This document shows positions 53,045 to 62,754 of a stretch of DNA of 64,000 bases, in pieces (positions within the stretch are counted from its first letter, which is position 1; every line of letters starts with the position of its first letter). The DNA is from Cognatitamlana onchidii (GTDB taxonomy: Bacteria; Bacteroidota; Bacteroidia; Flavobacteriales; Flavobacteriaceae): NCBI RefSeq assembly GCF_004804355.1, contig NZ_SRWZ01000002.1, forward strand, positions 1 through 64,000. Direction: 5' to 3'. Both the position numbers and the translations under genes were made by a program. The notes beneath the pieces are model-generated. The model worked only from the letters and a program-made list of their open reading frames with translations. It was not told the origin of the DNA and ran no database searches.

Positions 53045-54121
53045 TTGGTAAAAGATAAAATACTTATAGTTCATGATTACCAATTAAAAGGTAATGAAGG
53101 AGGGCCTAGAGGGTATTATTATAAATGTCTTTTAGATAATTTACCTCCAAATGTGACTTCGGTTCAAGATGAAATAAGGAAGTTGGATAATATATCATTG
53201 TTAAAAAAAATTCATCTAAGATTTGATGCTTTAAATATTCGCAGATACAGGAATAAGTATTTGGCAAATAAATACATTAAAATTCCAAGATTTAAGTTTT
53301 TATATTTTCATGACATGTATAGTTATGCAGATGTAAAACATCTCATTAACAAAGAGCAAATTGTTATTTTTCAATGTCACTCGCCAGAATTACCCTCATC
53401 AGAGGAAGCAGCTCTAGGAGCAAAACAAAGGCATTTGGATTATATAAAGAATTTAGAGAACGAGATTTTTAGTAGAGCTAAAATTCTGGTTTTACCTAAT
53501 AAAGAGTGTTTGCCTATTTATGACTCTGTAATTTCAGATAAGCACAGAATTCATTATTTGACTACTGGTATAAAGCCTATTCAATCTAAATTACAATACC
53601 CAATTCAGCAAGAAAATTATGTTAATATATTATATGTAGGCCGTAGAAATGAGATAAAGGGTTTTGATGTTTTATTAAATGGTTTTAAAAAAGCTGTTAT
53701 GGAAAGAAAGGATATCCGCCTTTTTGTTATAGGAGGCGGAGAAACTATAATGTCTGAAAACATTTATGATTTAGGTTTTAGTAGTAACGTTTATTCATGG
53801 ATAAAAAGTGTTGATTTTGTAATTAGTCCGAATAGGAAAAGTTATTTCGATTTAAATGTAATAGAAGCGATAGCTTTAGGGACTCCTGTTATAATGACGA
53901 CTACTGAAGGACACTGTTATTTTGAAAATAGAAATGGGATAATTTCGTTTGAGTTAAACAATTTAAAGGAAGTTTTAACCAATGAAACATTAATAAATAA
54001 AGAATACAAAATAAAAAATCAAGCCAATTTGAAGAATTGGTATGCTATGGATTTATCAAATAAGGCTTATCAGGACGCGCTTAGCCTTGTTGCTAATAAT
54101 ATTATAAACTGTCAATATTGA
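53045..54121 (+). CDS. Glycosyltransferase, GT-B fold (family 4-like)
   Basis: 358 residues read from a TTG start 6 bp after glf. The N-terminal half is Arg/Lys-rich and lacks a clear family motif. The C-terminal half has NILYVGRRNEIKGFDVLLNGF and VIGGGE, then FDLNVIEAIALGTPVIMT, the GT4 donor-binding region. It probably transfers a sugar in the glycan repeat unit. Donor and linkage are unknown. It overlaps the next gene by 4 bp (TTGA). Confidence 0.88.
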   Translation: MVKDKILIVHDYQLKGNEGGPRGYYYKCLLDNLPPNVTSVQDEIRKLDNISLLKKIHLRFDALNIRRYRNKYLANKYIKIPRFKFLYFHDMYSYADVKHLINKEQIVIFQCHSPELPSSEEAALGAKQRHLDYIKNLENEIFSRAKILVLPNKECLPIYDSVISDKHRIHYLTTGIKPIQSKLQYPIQQENYVNILYVGRRNEIKGFDVLLNGFKKAVMERKDIRLFVIGGGETIMSENIYDLGFSSNVYSWIKSVDFVISPNRKSYFDLNVIEAIALGTPVIMTTTEGHCYFENRNGIISFELNNLKEVLTNETLINKEYKIKNQANLKNWYAMDLSNKAYQDALSLVANNIINCQY

Positions 54122-55143
54122 TCAAGAATATCAAAAAAAAGCCAAAGATTACCGTTTTAATACCCACTTATAATGTTGAAAAATATATTATGGAGTGTTT
54201 GGAAAGTGTATTAAATCAAACTTTTCAAGATTTTGATGTACTTGTTATTGATGATGCCTCAACTGACAATACAGTAAATCTCATAAGAGCTTTAGGAGAT
54301 TCAAGAATCACCGTTTTTGTAAAAGAGAGAAATAAAGGCCTTGTAGATAGTTTGAATATTGGTTTTGAAATGTGTAAAAATAAATATATCGCTCGTGTAG
54401 ATGGTGACGATATAAATGATTTAACACGGTTTGAGAAACAATTTAATTTTCTTGAATCTCATCCAGAAATATCGGCTTGTGGTTCTTGGTTGCAATCTTT
54501 TGGAGCAGGGAATAGACTTATAAAGCACAAGGAAACGCATGATGAAATTATGTGCGCTATGTTTAACTCTGCGCCTATAAATATTGGGGCAACCATGTTT
54601 AAGCGGGAGGCTTATCAAGATTATTCTTTTGATGATAGTATGTGGCATGCTGAAGATTACGATTTTTGGGCTCGTACAGGTTATAAAGAAAAGATGCATA
54701 ATCTTCAAGAACCACTCTATTTTTATAGAATACATGATTCGCAAGTATGTAGTAAATACAAGCCTATTCAAGTTGAAAAGAAGAAAATTATTAAACTCAG
54801 ATTATGGAAAAAATTAAATTATGACGAGAGAATATATTCTGATGAATTTATAATTAAAATGTTGATGACCAATGCTCGCTATGATTTATCTGATTTTCTA
54901 AAGTTTCAAACTTGGAGTAACCAGGTGTTGGTTAACAATATGGAATTAAACCTTTACAATCAAGATTACTTCAAAACACTTCTAAGAGATATAAAAGAAG
55001 ATATACTTGAAAAAACATTTTTAAAGAATAGACGACGTATTTCAAAATATACAAGAGTTAAATTACTTTTTATCTTGTCACTTAAATGGAAAATTAAGGC
55101 AGTTAAAATGTTAATAGAAGCTAAATTGAAAAGGAACAATTAA
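54118..55143 (+). CDS. Glycosyltransferase family 2
   Basis: 341 residues from a TTG start. GT-A fold with ITVLIPTYNVEKYIMECLESVLNQT, VLVIDDASTDNT, the metal-binding DGDD (ARVDGDDINDL) and AEDYDFWAR. The C-terminal 90 residues are Lys-rich and helical. It transfers a sugar from a nucleotide donor to the growing unit. Its TAA is directly followed by the next ATG. Confidence 0.92.
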   Translation: MIKNIKKKPKITVLIPTYNVEKYIMECLESVLNQTFQDFDVLVIDDASTDNTVNLIRALGDSRITVFVKERNKGLVDSLNIGFEMCKNKYIARVDGDDINDLTRFEKQFNFLESHPEISACGSWLQSFGAGNRLIKHKETHDEIMCAMFNSAPINIGATMFKREAYQDYSFDDSMWHAEDYDFWARTGYKEKMHNLQEPLYFYRIHDSQVCSKYKPIQVEKKKIIKLRLWKKLNYDERIYSDEFIIKMLMTNARYDLSDFLKFQTWSNQVLVNNMELNLYNQDYFKTLLRDIKEDILEKTFLKNRRRISKYTRVKLLFILSLKWKIKAVKMLIEAKLKRNN

Positions 55144-55833
55144 ATGGTAGTAGGAAATGGTTTGTTGGCTTCTGTTTTTGTAGAGTATCAAAATGTAAAT
55201 GATACTGTTATATTTGCTTCTGGAGTTTCAAATTCAATAGAAACAAGAAGAGAAGCTTTTCAAAGAGAGTTGCTTTTATTGGAAGATACAGTTTTTAGTA
55301 ACCCAGAAAAACAAATTATTTATTTTAGTACATGTAGTATTGCTGATCCAACGGTCAATGAAAGGCCGTACGTAAAGCATAAAGTTCAAATTGAAAAATT
55401 TATTGAGGAAAATTGTAATTCATATATAATATTTCGCGTCTCTAACGTGGTTGGATCTAGAGGGAATAAAAATACATTATTAAATTTTTTTGTTGATGCT
55501 ATTCTCAATGAAAAGAGTTTGACAGTTTGGAAAAATGCTGAAAGGAATATTATAGATGTGGACGATTTATATGATGTTGTAGACAAAATATTAACATCCA
55601 AAAATATAAATAACACCATTGTTAATTTAGGAACCAGTGAAAGTATAAATGTTGTTGATATTATTTGTGCTATTGAAAATTACTTTTCTAAAAAGGCTTT
55701 AGCTACGTATATTAATAAAGGAAATAAATTGAAAATTAATATAGAAGAAATAAAACCTATCTTAGATAATATTGAACTTAGAAAAGGAACAGGCGAAGCA
55801 TATCTCTATCAATTATTAGAAAAATATTATTAA
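55144..55833 (+). CDS. Short SDR / NAD-dependent epimerase-like protein
   Basis: 229 residues. A nucleotide-binding start MVVGNGLLASVF begins at the first residue, and the YxxxK catalytic pair is visible in RPYVKHK. IIFRVSNVVGSRGNKNTLLNFF and NIIDVDDLYDVVDKIL match extended SDR epimerases. At about 80 residues shorter than usual, it lacks several N-terminal helices and may modify an already activated sugar. The substrate is unknown. Confidence 0.78.
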   Translation: MVVGNGLLASVFVEYQNVNDTVIFASGVSNSIETRREAFQRELLLLEDTVFSNPEKQIIYFSTCSIADPTVNERPYVKHKVQIEKFIEENCNSYIIFRVSNVVGSRGNKNTLLNFFVDAILNEKSLTVWKNAERNIIDVDDLYDVVDKILTSKNINNTIVNLGTSESINVVDIICAIENYFSKKALATYINKGNKLKINIEEIKPILDNIELRKGTGEAYLYQLLEKYY

Positions 55834-55844
55834 ACTATCATTTA

Positions 55845-56939
55845 ATGAAACTTGCAATTTTAACGCCCTTACCTTACAAAAATTCTGAGACCTTCATAAA
55901 GAACCATATAGATAATTTACCATTTGAAAAAGTGGTAGTTCATGGAAAAGGTGTTCCAAGTGTTTGTGAAGGAAAGCCTCTATCCAAAAGCAAACAATTA
56001 CTTATAAAATTGAAAGTTAAACTATTCAAGCAGAAGTTTTCATCTAAAGAATTATTTTTAATCTCTATTTTAAAAAGAGAAAAAGTAGATTTAGTGTTTG
56101 CTGAATTTTTAAATAAAGGAGCAAGTGTTGTTAATGTTTGTAGACATTTAAATATACCGTTGGCGACTATAGGTTTAGGTTATGAAATTTCTAAATATCA
56201 GGTTTTAAAGGAAAATGATAAAAATTACAAACAATTAGTTCAATTTGCTTCCAAGCTTTTTATCGTTTCCAGGCATATGAAAATAAATTTAATGAAATTT
56301 AATTGCTCCCAAGACAAGATTATTTATTCGCCTGCCGGACCAGTAAATACATTTTTTAACATTGAGCCTAATTTTTCCAAACCCCAATTATTGGCAATAG
56401 GGCGTTTTGTAGACAAAAAGGCTCCTCACTTAACCATATTAGCTTTTAAAAAAGTTTTGGAAAAATTTCCAACGGCAACATTAAAGTTTGCAGGAGATGG
56501 CGTATTGCTAAATGCATCTAAGGATCTGGCTAAACACCTGTCAATTGATAAAAATGTTGTTTTTTTGGGAAGGATAAGCACAGAAGAGCATATAAAGCTC
56601 TTAGAATCTTCCTATATGTTTATCCAGCACTCTAAAATTGCTGATGACGGAGACAGTGAAGGAACTCCGGTAGCTATTCTGGAAGCTTCCGCGGCCGGTT
56701 TACCTATTGTTTCAACAAAACATGCCGGGATTCCTGATGTGATTTTGGATGGAAAGACAGGTTGCTTGGTTGATGAAAATGATGTTGACGCTATGGCAGA
56801 CAGAATTCTCTTTTTATTGTTAAATAAAGAAGAAGCCATAAACTTTGGTAAAGCAGGTAAAAAATTCGTTAAGTCTAACTTTTCAGAAGATAAGCATATT
56901 GATATTTTAACTGAACATTTAAGAAAATGCACTTTTTAA
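55845..56939 (+). CDS. Glycosyltransferase family 4 (WcaL-like)
   Basis: 364 residues. The N-terminal domain opens MKLAILTPLPYKNSETFIKNH, as in colanic-acid-type transferases (WcaL). The C-terminal Rossmann domain has LLAIGRFVDKKAPHLTILAF, VFLGRIS and EGTPVAILEASAAGLPIV, the conserved E-x7-E donor site. It adds one sugar of the repeat unit. 88 bp separate it from the next gene. Confidence 0.92.
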   Translation: MKLAILTPLPYKNSETFIKNHIDNLPFEKVVVHGKGVPSVCEGKPLSKSKQLLIKLKVKLFKQKFSSKELFLISILKREKVDLVFAEFLNKGASVVNVCRHLNIPLATIGLGYEISKYQVLKENDKNYKQLVQFASKLFIVSRHMKINLMKFNCSQDKIIYSPAGPVNTFFNIEPNFSKPQLLAIGRFVDKKAPHLTILAFKKVLEKFPTATLKFAGDGVLLNASKDLAKHLSIDKNVVFLGRISTEEHIKLLESSYMFIQHSKIADDGDSEGTPVAILEASAAGLPIVSTKHAGIPDVILDGKTGCLVDENDVDAMADRILFLLLNKEEAINFGKAGKKFVKSNFSEDKHIDILTEHLRKCTF

Positions 56940-57027
56940 AAATAGTTATATCATCAAAGAGGTTTGAATTTCTGGTTTTGTATAGAGCCAATAAAGTTTT
57001 AAAGTATCATTTATCCTTAAAAAATTA

Positions 57028-58032
57028 ATGCAAGATCAATTTTTAATTTCTATAATAATTCCAACATATAATAGAGCTCATCTTATTGGAGAAACTTTAG
57101 ACTCTATTTTGGCTCAAACCCACTCCAATTGGGAATGTATTGTAATAGACGACGGATCAAACGATAATACTGTTGAGGTTTTAAATGGATATCGTAAGAA
57201 AGATGCTCGTTTTAAGTATTATCACCGCCCTAAGAATCGATTACCAGGAGGGAATGCAGCACGTAATTATGGTTTTGAAAAAAGCATTGGGGAGTACATT
57301 AAGTGGTTTGATTCTGATGATTTGATGGTACCTACGATACTTGAACAACAACTTGAGGGTCTAATAATCAAAAATAAGGGTATTAGTGTTTGTTTGTTTG
57401 ATAGATTTTCGTCAGACTTTAAAACAATTGAAAAGGAAGCTAAACCGAATAGAATAAGGTGTAATGCCTATTATGACTTTATTACCAGACGATTAAAAGT
57501 TAATCTGCAAACAACTATGTGGAAAAGAAGTATTGTTGCAAATATAAAATTAGACGAAACCTTAACTAAGTCACAAGAGTACGATTTTATACAAAGAGTA
57601 CTTAAGAATAATTATGATGATGTTGTTTTATTAAATAAATCTTTAATTAAAGTTAGAAGGCATAATAATTCTATTACCGGAGCATATTTTAATCAGGAGC
57701 CATCGAAGGTGAAGTCTAGTATGGAAGTCAAATTAAGAGTACTAAAAGATATAAACGTTTTAACACCTAGACTGGTTAAAAAGAAACTTGAAAATATTTA
57801 CTTTAAGGCTCTATTAAAAGTTTTTAAGTTTAAGGAATCACGAATTTTATATTACTATCTTTTTAAGGCTTATCGTTTAAAAGAGTTTGAGTTAAAACGT
57901 ATTTTATTAAAAATAGCATTGATATATCCTGTTTATTTATTAACTGGTAAAGGGTTGGTTTATTTATATAAACTAATTAATATCAACTCAAAATCATATG
58001 AAAATGTTTCTACTGATAATATTGATTTATAA
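57028..58032 (+). CDS. Glycosyltransferase family 2
   Basis: 334 residues with ISIIIPTYNRAHLIGETLDSILAQTHSNWECIVIDDGSNDNT and the DSDD metal site (KWFDSDDL). RLPGGNAARNYG follows, common in GT2 rhamnosyl/galactofuranosyl-type enzymes. The C-terminal region is helical and basic. Acceptor unknown. It is the last transferase before the acetylation genes. Confidence 0.9.
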   Translation: MQDQFLISIIIPTYNRAHLIGETLDSILAQTHSNWECIVIDDGSNDNTVEVLNGYRKKDARFKYYHRPKNRLPGGNAARNYGFEKSIGEYIKWFDSDDLMVPTILEQQLEGLIIKNKGISVCLFDRFSSDFKTIEKEAKPNRIRCNAYYDFITRRLKVNLQTTMWKRSIVANIKLDETLTKSQEYDFIQRVLKNNYDDVVLLNKSLIKVRRHNNSITGAYFNQEPSKVKSSMEVKLRVLKDINVLTPRLVKKKLENIYFKALLKVFKFKESRILYYYLFKAYRLKEFELKRILLKIALIYPVYLLTGKGLVYLYKLININSKSYENVSTDNIDL

Positions 58033-58052
58033 TATTAAAGGTTTTTTTTATC

Positions 58053-59498
58053 ATGCTGTTTAACTCAATAGATTTTGCCTGGTTTTTACCAATAGTATTT
58101 GTGATCTATTGGTTAGTTGTCAATAAAAGAATAAGGTATCAGAACTTATTAATCGTCATTGCTAGTTATGTTTTTTATGGTTGGTGGGATTGGCGTTTTT
58201 TATTCTTAATAGCATTTAGTTCGGTTGTGGATTATTTTATTGGTAGATTATTATCAACCGAGGAAAGAACAAATAAAAGAAAGCTCCTTTTATGGATAAG
58301 TATAGTTGTTAATCTGGGTTTACTTGGCTTTTTTAAGTATTGTAATTTCTTTTTGGACAACTTTATAACTGCATTTTCATTCTTTGGTAAAACTATTAAC
58401 ATAAAAACTTTAAATATTATTTTACCTGTAGGGATTAGTTTTTATACATTCCAAACTTTAAGTTATACCATTGATGTTTACAAACGTAAATTAGCACCAA
58501 CAGATGATTTTATTGCTTTTTTAGCATTTGTTAGTTTTTTTCCCCAATTAGTTGCAGGGCCAATTGAAAGAGCAACGAACTTGCTTCCACAATTCTATAA
58601 AAGAAGGAAATTTACTTATGATGAAGCTGTAGAAGGATTAAGACAAATTTTATGGGGTTTATTCAAAAAAATGGTTATCGCTGATAATTGTGCTGTTTAT
58701 GCAGATATGGTTTTCAATAACTCTGATGCTTATTCAGGAAGTACACTGGTTTTAGGGGCGGTTTTTTTTTCATTTCAGATTTATGGTGACTTTTCTGGGT
58801 ATTCAGATATTGCTATCGGAACATCAAAATTGTTTGGATTTCGGTTAATGAAAAACTTTAGTTTCCCTTATTTTTCGAGAGATATTGGTGAGTTTTGGAG
58901 AAGGTGGCATATTTCATTGTCCACATGGTTTAGAGATTATTTATATATTCCGTTGGGGGGAAGTAAGGGAAGTCCATATAGTAAAATAAGAAATGTGTTT
59001 GTTATATTTTTGGTAAGTGGGTTTTGGCATGGAGCAAATTGGACTTTTATTGTTTGGGGCTTGTTAAACGCATTGTATTTTATTCCGCTTATGTTATTTA
59101 ATAAAAACAGATACCATACAGAAGCAATTTCAACGACTATACCAGGTGTTGTTGATTGTTTTAAAATATTGATTAATTACGGGTTTGTGGTTTTTGCATG
59201 GATATTTTTTAGGGCAGAAAACATTAATCATGCTATAAATTTTTCTATAGCTATTTTTGATTCTAGTTTGTTTTCATTACCTGTTTATACCATTAGAAAA
59301 TTAATTTATCCTACATTAATTTTGTTAATCTTTTTTAATACCATTGAATGGTTTGGTCGAAAAAAAGATTTTGCAATTGCTAAGCTAGAAACAGTAATGA
59401 CCAGACCTTTGAGATGGAGCGTTTATGCAGTGTTGATTTTTTTAATTGGGATGTATATGCATTCAAATGAATTACCATTTATTTATTTTCAATTTTAA
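58053..59498 (+). CDS. MBOAT-family membrane O-acyltransferase (AlgI-like)
   Basis: 481 residues with about 11 hydrophobic segments. The MBOAT catalytic histidine lies in VSGFWHGANWTFIVWG. SFFPQLVAGPIERATNLLPQF, FSGYSDIAIGTSKLFGF and EFWRRWHISLSTWFRDYLYIPLGGS are the shared AlgI/DltB motifs. It passes an acyl group, usually acetyl, across the inner membrane to a periplasmic partner, here most likely the SGNH-like protein 5 bp downstream. Confidence 0.95.
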   Translation: MLFNSIDFAWFLPIVFVIYWLVVNKRIRYQNLLIVIASYVFYGWWDWRFLFLIAFSSVVDYFIGRLLSTEERTNKRKLLLWISIVVNLGLLGFFKYCNFFLDNFITAFSFFGKTINIKTLNIILPVGISFYTFQTLSYTIDVYKRKLAPTDDFIAFLAFVSFFPQLVAGPIERATNLLPQFYKRRKFTYDEAVEGLRQILWGLFKKMVIADNCAVYADMVFNNSDAYSGSTLVLGAVFFSFQIYGDFSGYSDIAIGTSKLFGFRLMKNFSFPYFSRDIGEFWRRWHISLSTWFRDYLYIPLGGSKGSPYSKIRNVFVIFLVSGFWHGANWTFIVWGLLNALYFIPLMLFNKNRYHTEAISTTIPGVVDCFKILINYGFVVFAWIFFRAENINHAINFSIAIFDSSLFSLPVYTIRKLIYPTLILLIFFNTIEWFGRKKDFAIAKLETVMTRPLRWSVYAVLIFLIGMYMHSNELPFIYFQF

Positions 59499-59503
59499 AA
59501 AAC

Positions 59504-60427
59504 ATGAAGAGGTTTTTTGCAAACATATTTAAGTTCGGTGTTGTTGCATTTGTATTTTATATTGTCGGTCTATTCATTTTTAGTAGATTTCTGCCGTCTA
59601 AAAGAAGACCCAACTTAATTATAGAGTTAGGACATAATAACATAAGATTGCAAGAGGTAAAAAAATATAATAATCTAGATATTCTATTCTTAGGATCATC
59701 TCATGCCTATAGAGGGTTTGATACACGTATATTTATCAATAAAGGTTATCAAGTTTTTAATTTGGGATCAAGTGCACAAACACCATTGCAAACAGAGGTA
59801 CTTTTGGAGAGATATTTAAAAACTACAAGCCCGCAGTTCGTTGTTTTTGAAGTTAGTCCGATGCTTTTTTCAAATGAGGGTGTAGAGTCTTCTATTGATT
59901 TAATTAATAATGATTTAAATGATTTTAGTTCATTAAAACTAGTTTTAGAACAAAGAAACATCAAGGTTTTAAACACATTTCTATATAGGTCTATACATGA
60001 TCTATTGTTTAATAAGACTACTTTAGATACTAAGTCGCTATCATTAGGCAAACAGAATCATTATCATAAAGGGGGGTACATGTCAAAAGATTTAAGTTTT
60101 TACAGCTATGAAACTTTTAAAAGAGAAACGTTACAATTTAGAGAAGCTCAATTAAAAGCTTTTGATAGGATTTTAAAAAAATTAAACAAAAGTGAAATAA
60201 ATTACGTTTTGGTTCAAGCTCCGATTACTAAGGCAAAATATAATTCAATATTAAATAATGATTATTTTGACTCTTTGATGCAAACCAAAGGCAGCTATTA
60301 TAATTTTAATAAGATTGTTAAACTTGATGACTCATTACATTTTTATGATGCTCATCATTTGAATCAAAACGGAGTAGATATCTTTAACAAAAAATTTATG
60401 GATTTAGTTTTGAAAAATAAGGAATAA
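59504..60427 (+). CDS. SGNH-like periplasmic acetyltransferase partner of the MBOAT protein
   Basis: 307 residues with one N-terminal membrane anchor (about 9-28). An SGNH-type block I appears as ILFLGSSHAYR (Ser66 a likely nucleophile), block III-like VFNLGSSAQTP, and a C-terminal Asp282-x-x-His285 pair (DAHHLNQNG). AlgX/AlgJ and DltD proteins have the same features and place beside AlgI/DltB. It probably transfers the acetyl group onto the glycan. It overlaps the next gene by one base (TAATG). Confidence 0.75.
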   Translation: MKRFFANIFKFGVVAFVFYIVGLFIFSRFLPSKRRPNLIIELGHNNIRLQEVKKYNNLDILFLGSSHAYRGFDTRIFINKGYQVFNLGSSAQTPLQTEVLLERYLKTTSPQFVVFEVSPMLFSNEGVESSIDLINNDLNDFSSLKLVLEQRNIKVLNTFLYRSIHDLLFNKTTLDTKSLSLGKQNHYHKGGYMSKDLSFYSYETFKRETLQFREAQLKAFDRILKKLNKSEINYVLVQAPITKAKYNSILNNDYFDSLMQTKGSYYNFNKIVKLDDSLHFYDAHHLNQNGVDIFNKKFMDLVLKNKE

Positions 60428-61581
60428 TGGACGTACTGCACCTAGTAAGGACTTTTGGAGATAAGAATCAACCATATACAACTAATTTATTAAATACTAT
60501 TAATGGTATTAGTAATTTAAATCATGTGGTTATTTCTGATCTTGCTTATGATACTTCAGACACAATAGAGATTCTTTCTATTTCTTCATCTGGAATTAAG
60601 AAGTTTAAACCGGACAGTATTCCTTACATTATAAAATGTCTTACAGATAAATTTTTAAAAAAATCACTAACAGGATTTTCATTTAAGCAAAAAATTAAAT
60701 TTCTTTTAAAATGGAAAGAATTGATTTTAAGTGACCCAAAGGTGATTCATTTACATCATTTACAAGTTGTTGATTCTCGTATTTTAGATTATTTAAAGGC
60801 AAAAGGTATACCAATAGTTTGTTCTTTAAGGGGAAGAGACATATTGATTAATACCAGAAATATTGAAGGCAAAGAAACTTTTAAAGAACGTCTAAGTTCA
60901 TTTTCTCATATTCATGTTATTAGTTTTTTTTTAAAAAAGCAATTATATGAAATTAAGGATGGTATTACCACCTCAGTAGTCTATAGAGGAGGAAATCAAC
61001 CTTTAAATGAAAACATTAAAAAGGAATTTAAAGTAAATTTAAAGGAGACTATTAAAGTTATTGTAATTGGAAGACTTGTATGGGAGAAAGGACATTTTTA
61101 TGTTCTTGATAGTGTTAAAAGATTAATAGAAAGTGGGATTGATATTAGAATCGATATCTATGGCGATGGTCCATTATATGAGTTTTTGGAGTATAGAATT
61201 TCTCAGATGGGATTGGTTGGTTCCGTTTGCCTTAAAGGGTATTTAAAAAATAGTCTTCTTCAAATAAAATACAAGGAGTATGATTTTTCTATTCAACCAT
61301 CATTATCAGAAGCATTATCTAATGGATTATTAGATTTGACATTTCATAACATACCTTGCGTTATTTCAAATGTAGGAGGGATGCCTGAAATTATTAAAGA
61401 TGGTGTTAATGGAGTGATATATGATATCACTAATGTGGAGACAATAGATGAAGCAATAATTAAAGTTATAGATTTGGATTTTGAAGATCTTTGTTCGTAC
61501 AATAAAGCATTGAGAGAAAAGTTTTCGTTAAAAAATGAAATTAAGGGCTTAGAAACAATTTACAATAGATATTTAGATTAG
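60427..61581 (+). CDS. Glycosyltransferase family 4
   Basis: 384 residues of GT-B fold. The N-terminal domain includes VIHLHHLQVVDSRILDYLKAKGIPIVCSLRGRD; the C-terminal domain has VIVIGRLVWEKGHFYVLDSVKRL and PSLSEALSNGLLDLTFHNIPCVISNVGGMPEII. In the donor-site E-x7-E motif the second glutamate is Asp (EALSNGLLD), which may affect donor choice or activity. TAG is directly followed by the ATG of the next gene. Confidence 0.88.
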   Translation: MDVLHLVRTFGDKNQPYTTNLLNTINGISNLNHVVISDLAYDTSDTIEILSISSSGIKKFKPDSIPYIIKCLTDKFLKKSLTGFSFKQKIKFLLKWKELILSDPKVIHLHHLQVVDSRILDYLKAKGIPIVCSLRGRDILINTRNIEGKETFKERLSSFSHIHVISFFLKKQLYEIKDGITTSVVYRGGNQPLNENIKKEFKVNLKETIKVIVIGRLVWEKGHFYVLDSVKRLIESGIDIRIDIYGDGPLYEFLEYRISQMGLVGSVCLKGYLKNSLLQIKYKEYDFSIQPSLSEALSNGLLDLTFHNIPCVISNVGGMPEIIKDGVNGVIYDITNVETIDEAIIKVIDLDFEDLCSYNKALREKFSLKNEIKGLETIYNRYLD

Positions 61582-62754
61582 ATGAAAATAGTAATCTTTG
61601 ATGGAACTTTCAAAACTACAGCATTTATTAATCGATTGGTAATTGGGTTGTTGCAAAAGCATGAGGTTTATATTCTTGGATTTAATGATGAATTGATGAA
61701 ACCAATTAAAGGTGTTCATTATGTGAAGTTGGGATCAAACTCAAATAAACTTGCATTCATAAAGACCTCAGTATCTTTGGCTCTATCTCAATTGTCTATA
61801 AAACGTTTATGTTTAACAGTATTGTATATTGTTAAGTTTGACAGGAAAGCACTTCATAATCAAAATTTTGAACTAGCCGTTAAAAGCATTAATCCAGATA
61901 TTATTCATGCCCAATGGGTGTCCAATATTCCTATTCTAGAGCCTATTTTAATGAGTCAAAAATATCCAATAGTATTAAGTCAAAGAGGCTATCATATTAA
62001 TGTGCGCCCTTTTGTGGATGCGGATAATTTGAACTATTTAAAGCAATGGTTTCCTAAAATAGCAGGGTTTCATTCTGTGTCCAAAGCGATTTCCAGTAAA
62101 GGTGATTTAATTTATACCAGTCCTTATAAGATAGATTATGTGGTTTATAGTGGATTAAATTTGTTAAAAGTTCCTTATGGTGAAAAATATCAAAAAACTA
62201 AATGCTTAAGACTAATATCGGTAGGTAGACCGCATTGGAAAAAAGGTTACGACTATGCGATTAAAGCTTGCGCCCTATTAAAAGCGCATGGAATAAATTT
62301 TAAGTACACTATTATTGGAGCTGGGCAAAATGAAGAGTTAATTTACCTCCGTGAGTTTTATAAGCTAGGAGAATTTGTGGAGCTGTTAAAGCCTTTGCCT
62401 CAAATAGCCGTTTTTGAAGCTGTAAAAAAAGCCGACATGATGTTACTGCCAAGTATTGAAGAAGGTATTGCTAATGTGGCTATCGAGGCCATGGCATTAG
62501 GAACCTTAGTTGTAAGTACAAACTGTGGTGGGATGTCAGAACTTATTGAACATAACAAAGAAGGTTGGGTAATACCTTTAAGAAGCCCAGAAGCACTGGC
62601 AGACGTTATCATCAATTTTAATGAAACACCAGATAACATATTAAATAACATGCGCCAACAGGCAAGGAAAAAAGTAGAAAACCAATTTACGGAAGATCAT
62701 ATGGTGTTGGGTATGGAGCGTTTATATAAAGCATGCTTAAATGAAGACAGTTAA
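61582..62754 (+). CDS. Glycosyltransferase family 4
   Basis: 390 residues. IIHAQWVSNIPILEPIL precedes the catalytic cleft. The C-terminal domain has LISVGRPHWKKGYDYAIKAC, YTIIGAGQNEEL and the intact donor motif EEGIANVAIEAMALGTLVVST. It overlaps the asparagine-synthase-like gene by 14 bp, so the two are translated together. Confidence 0.92.
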   Translation: MKIVIFDGTFKTTAFINRLVIGLLQKHEVYILGFNDELMKPIKGVHYVKLGSNSNKLAFIKTSVSLALSQLSIKRLCLTVLYIVKFDRKALHNQNFELAVKSINPDIIHAQWVSNIPILEPILMSQKYPIVLSQRGYHINVRPFVDADNLNYLKQWFPKIAGFHSVSKAISSKGDLIYTSPYKIDYVVYSGLNLLKVPYGEKYQKTKCLRLISVGRPHWKKGYDYAIKACALLKAHGINFKYTIIGAGQNEELIYLREFYKLGEFVELLKPLPQIAVFEAVKKADMMLLPSIEEGIANVAIEAMALGTLVVSTNCGGMSELIEHNKEGWVIPLRSPEALADVIINFNETPDNILNNMRQQARKKVENQFTEDHMVLGMERLYKACLNEDS

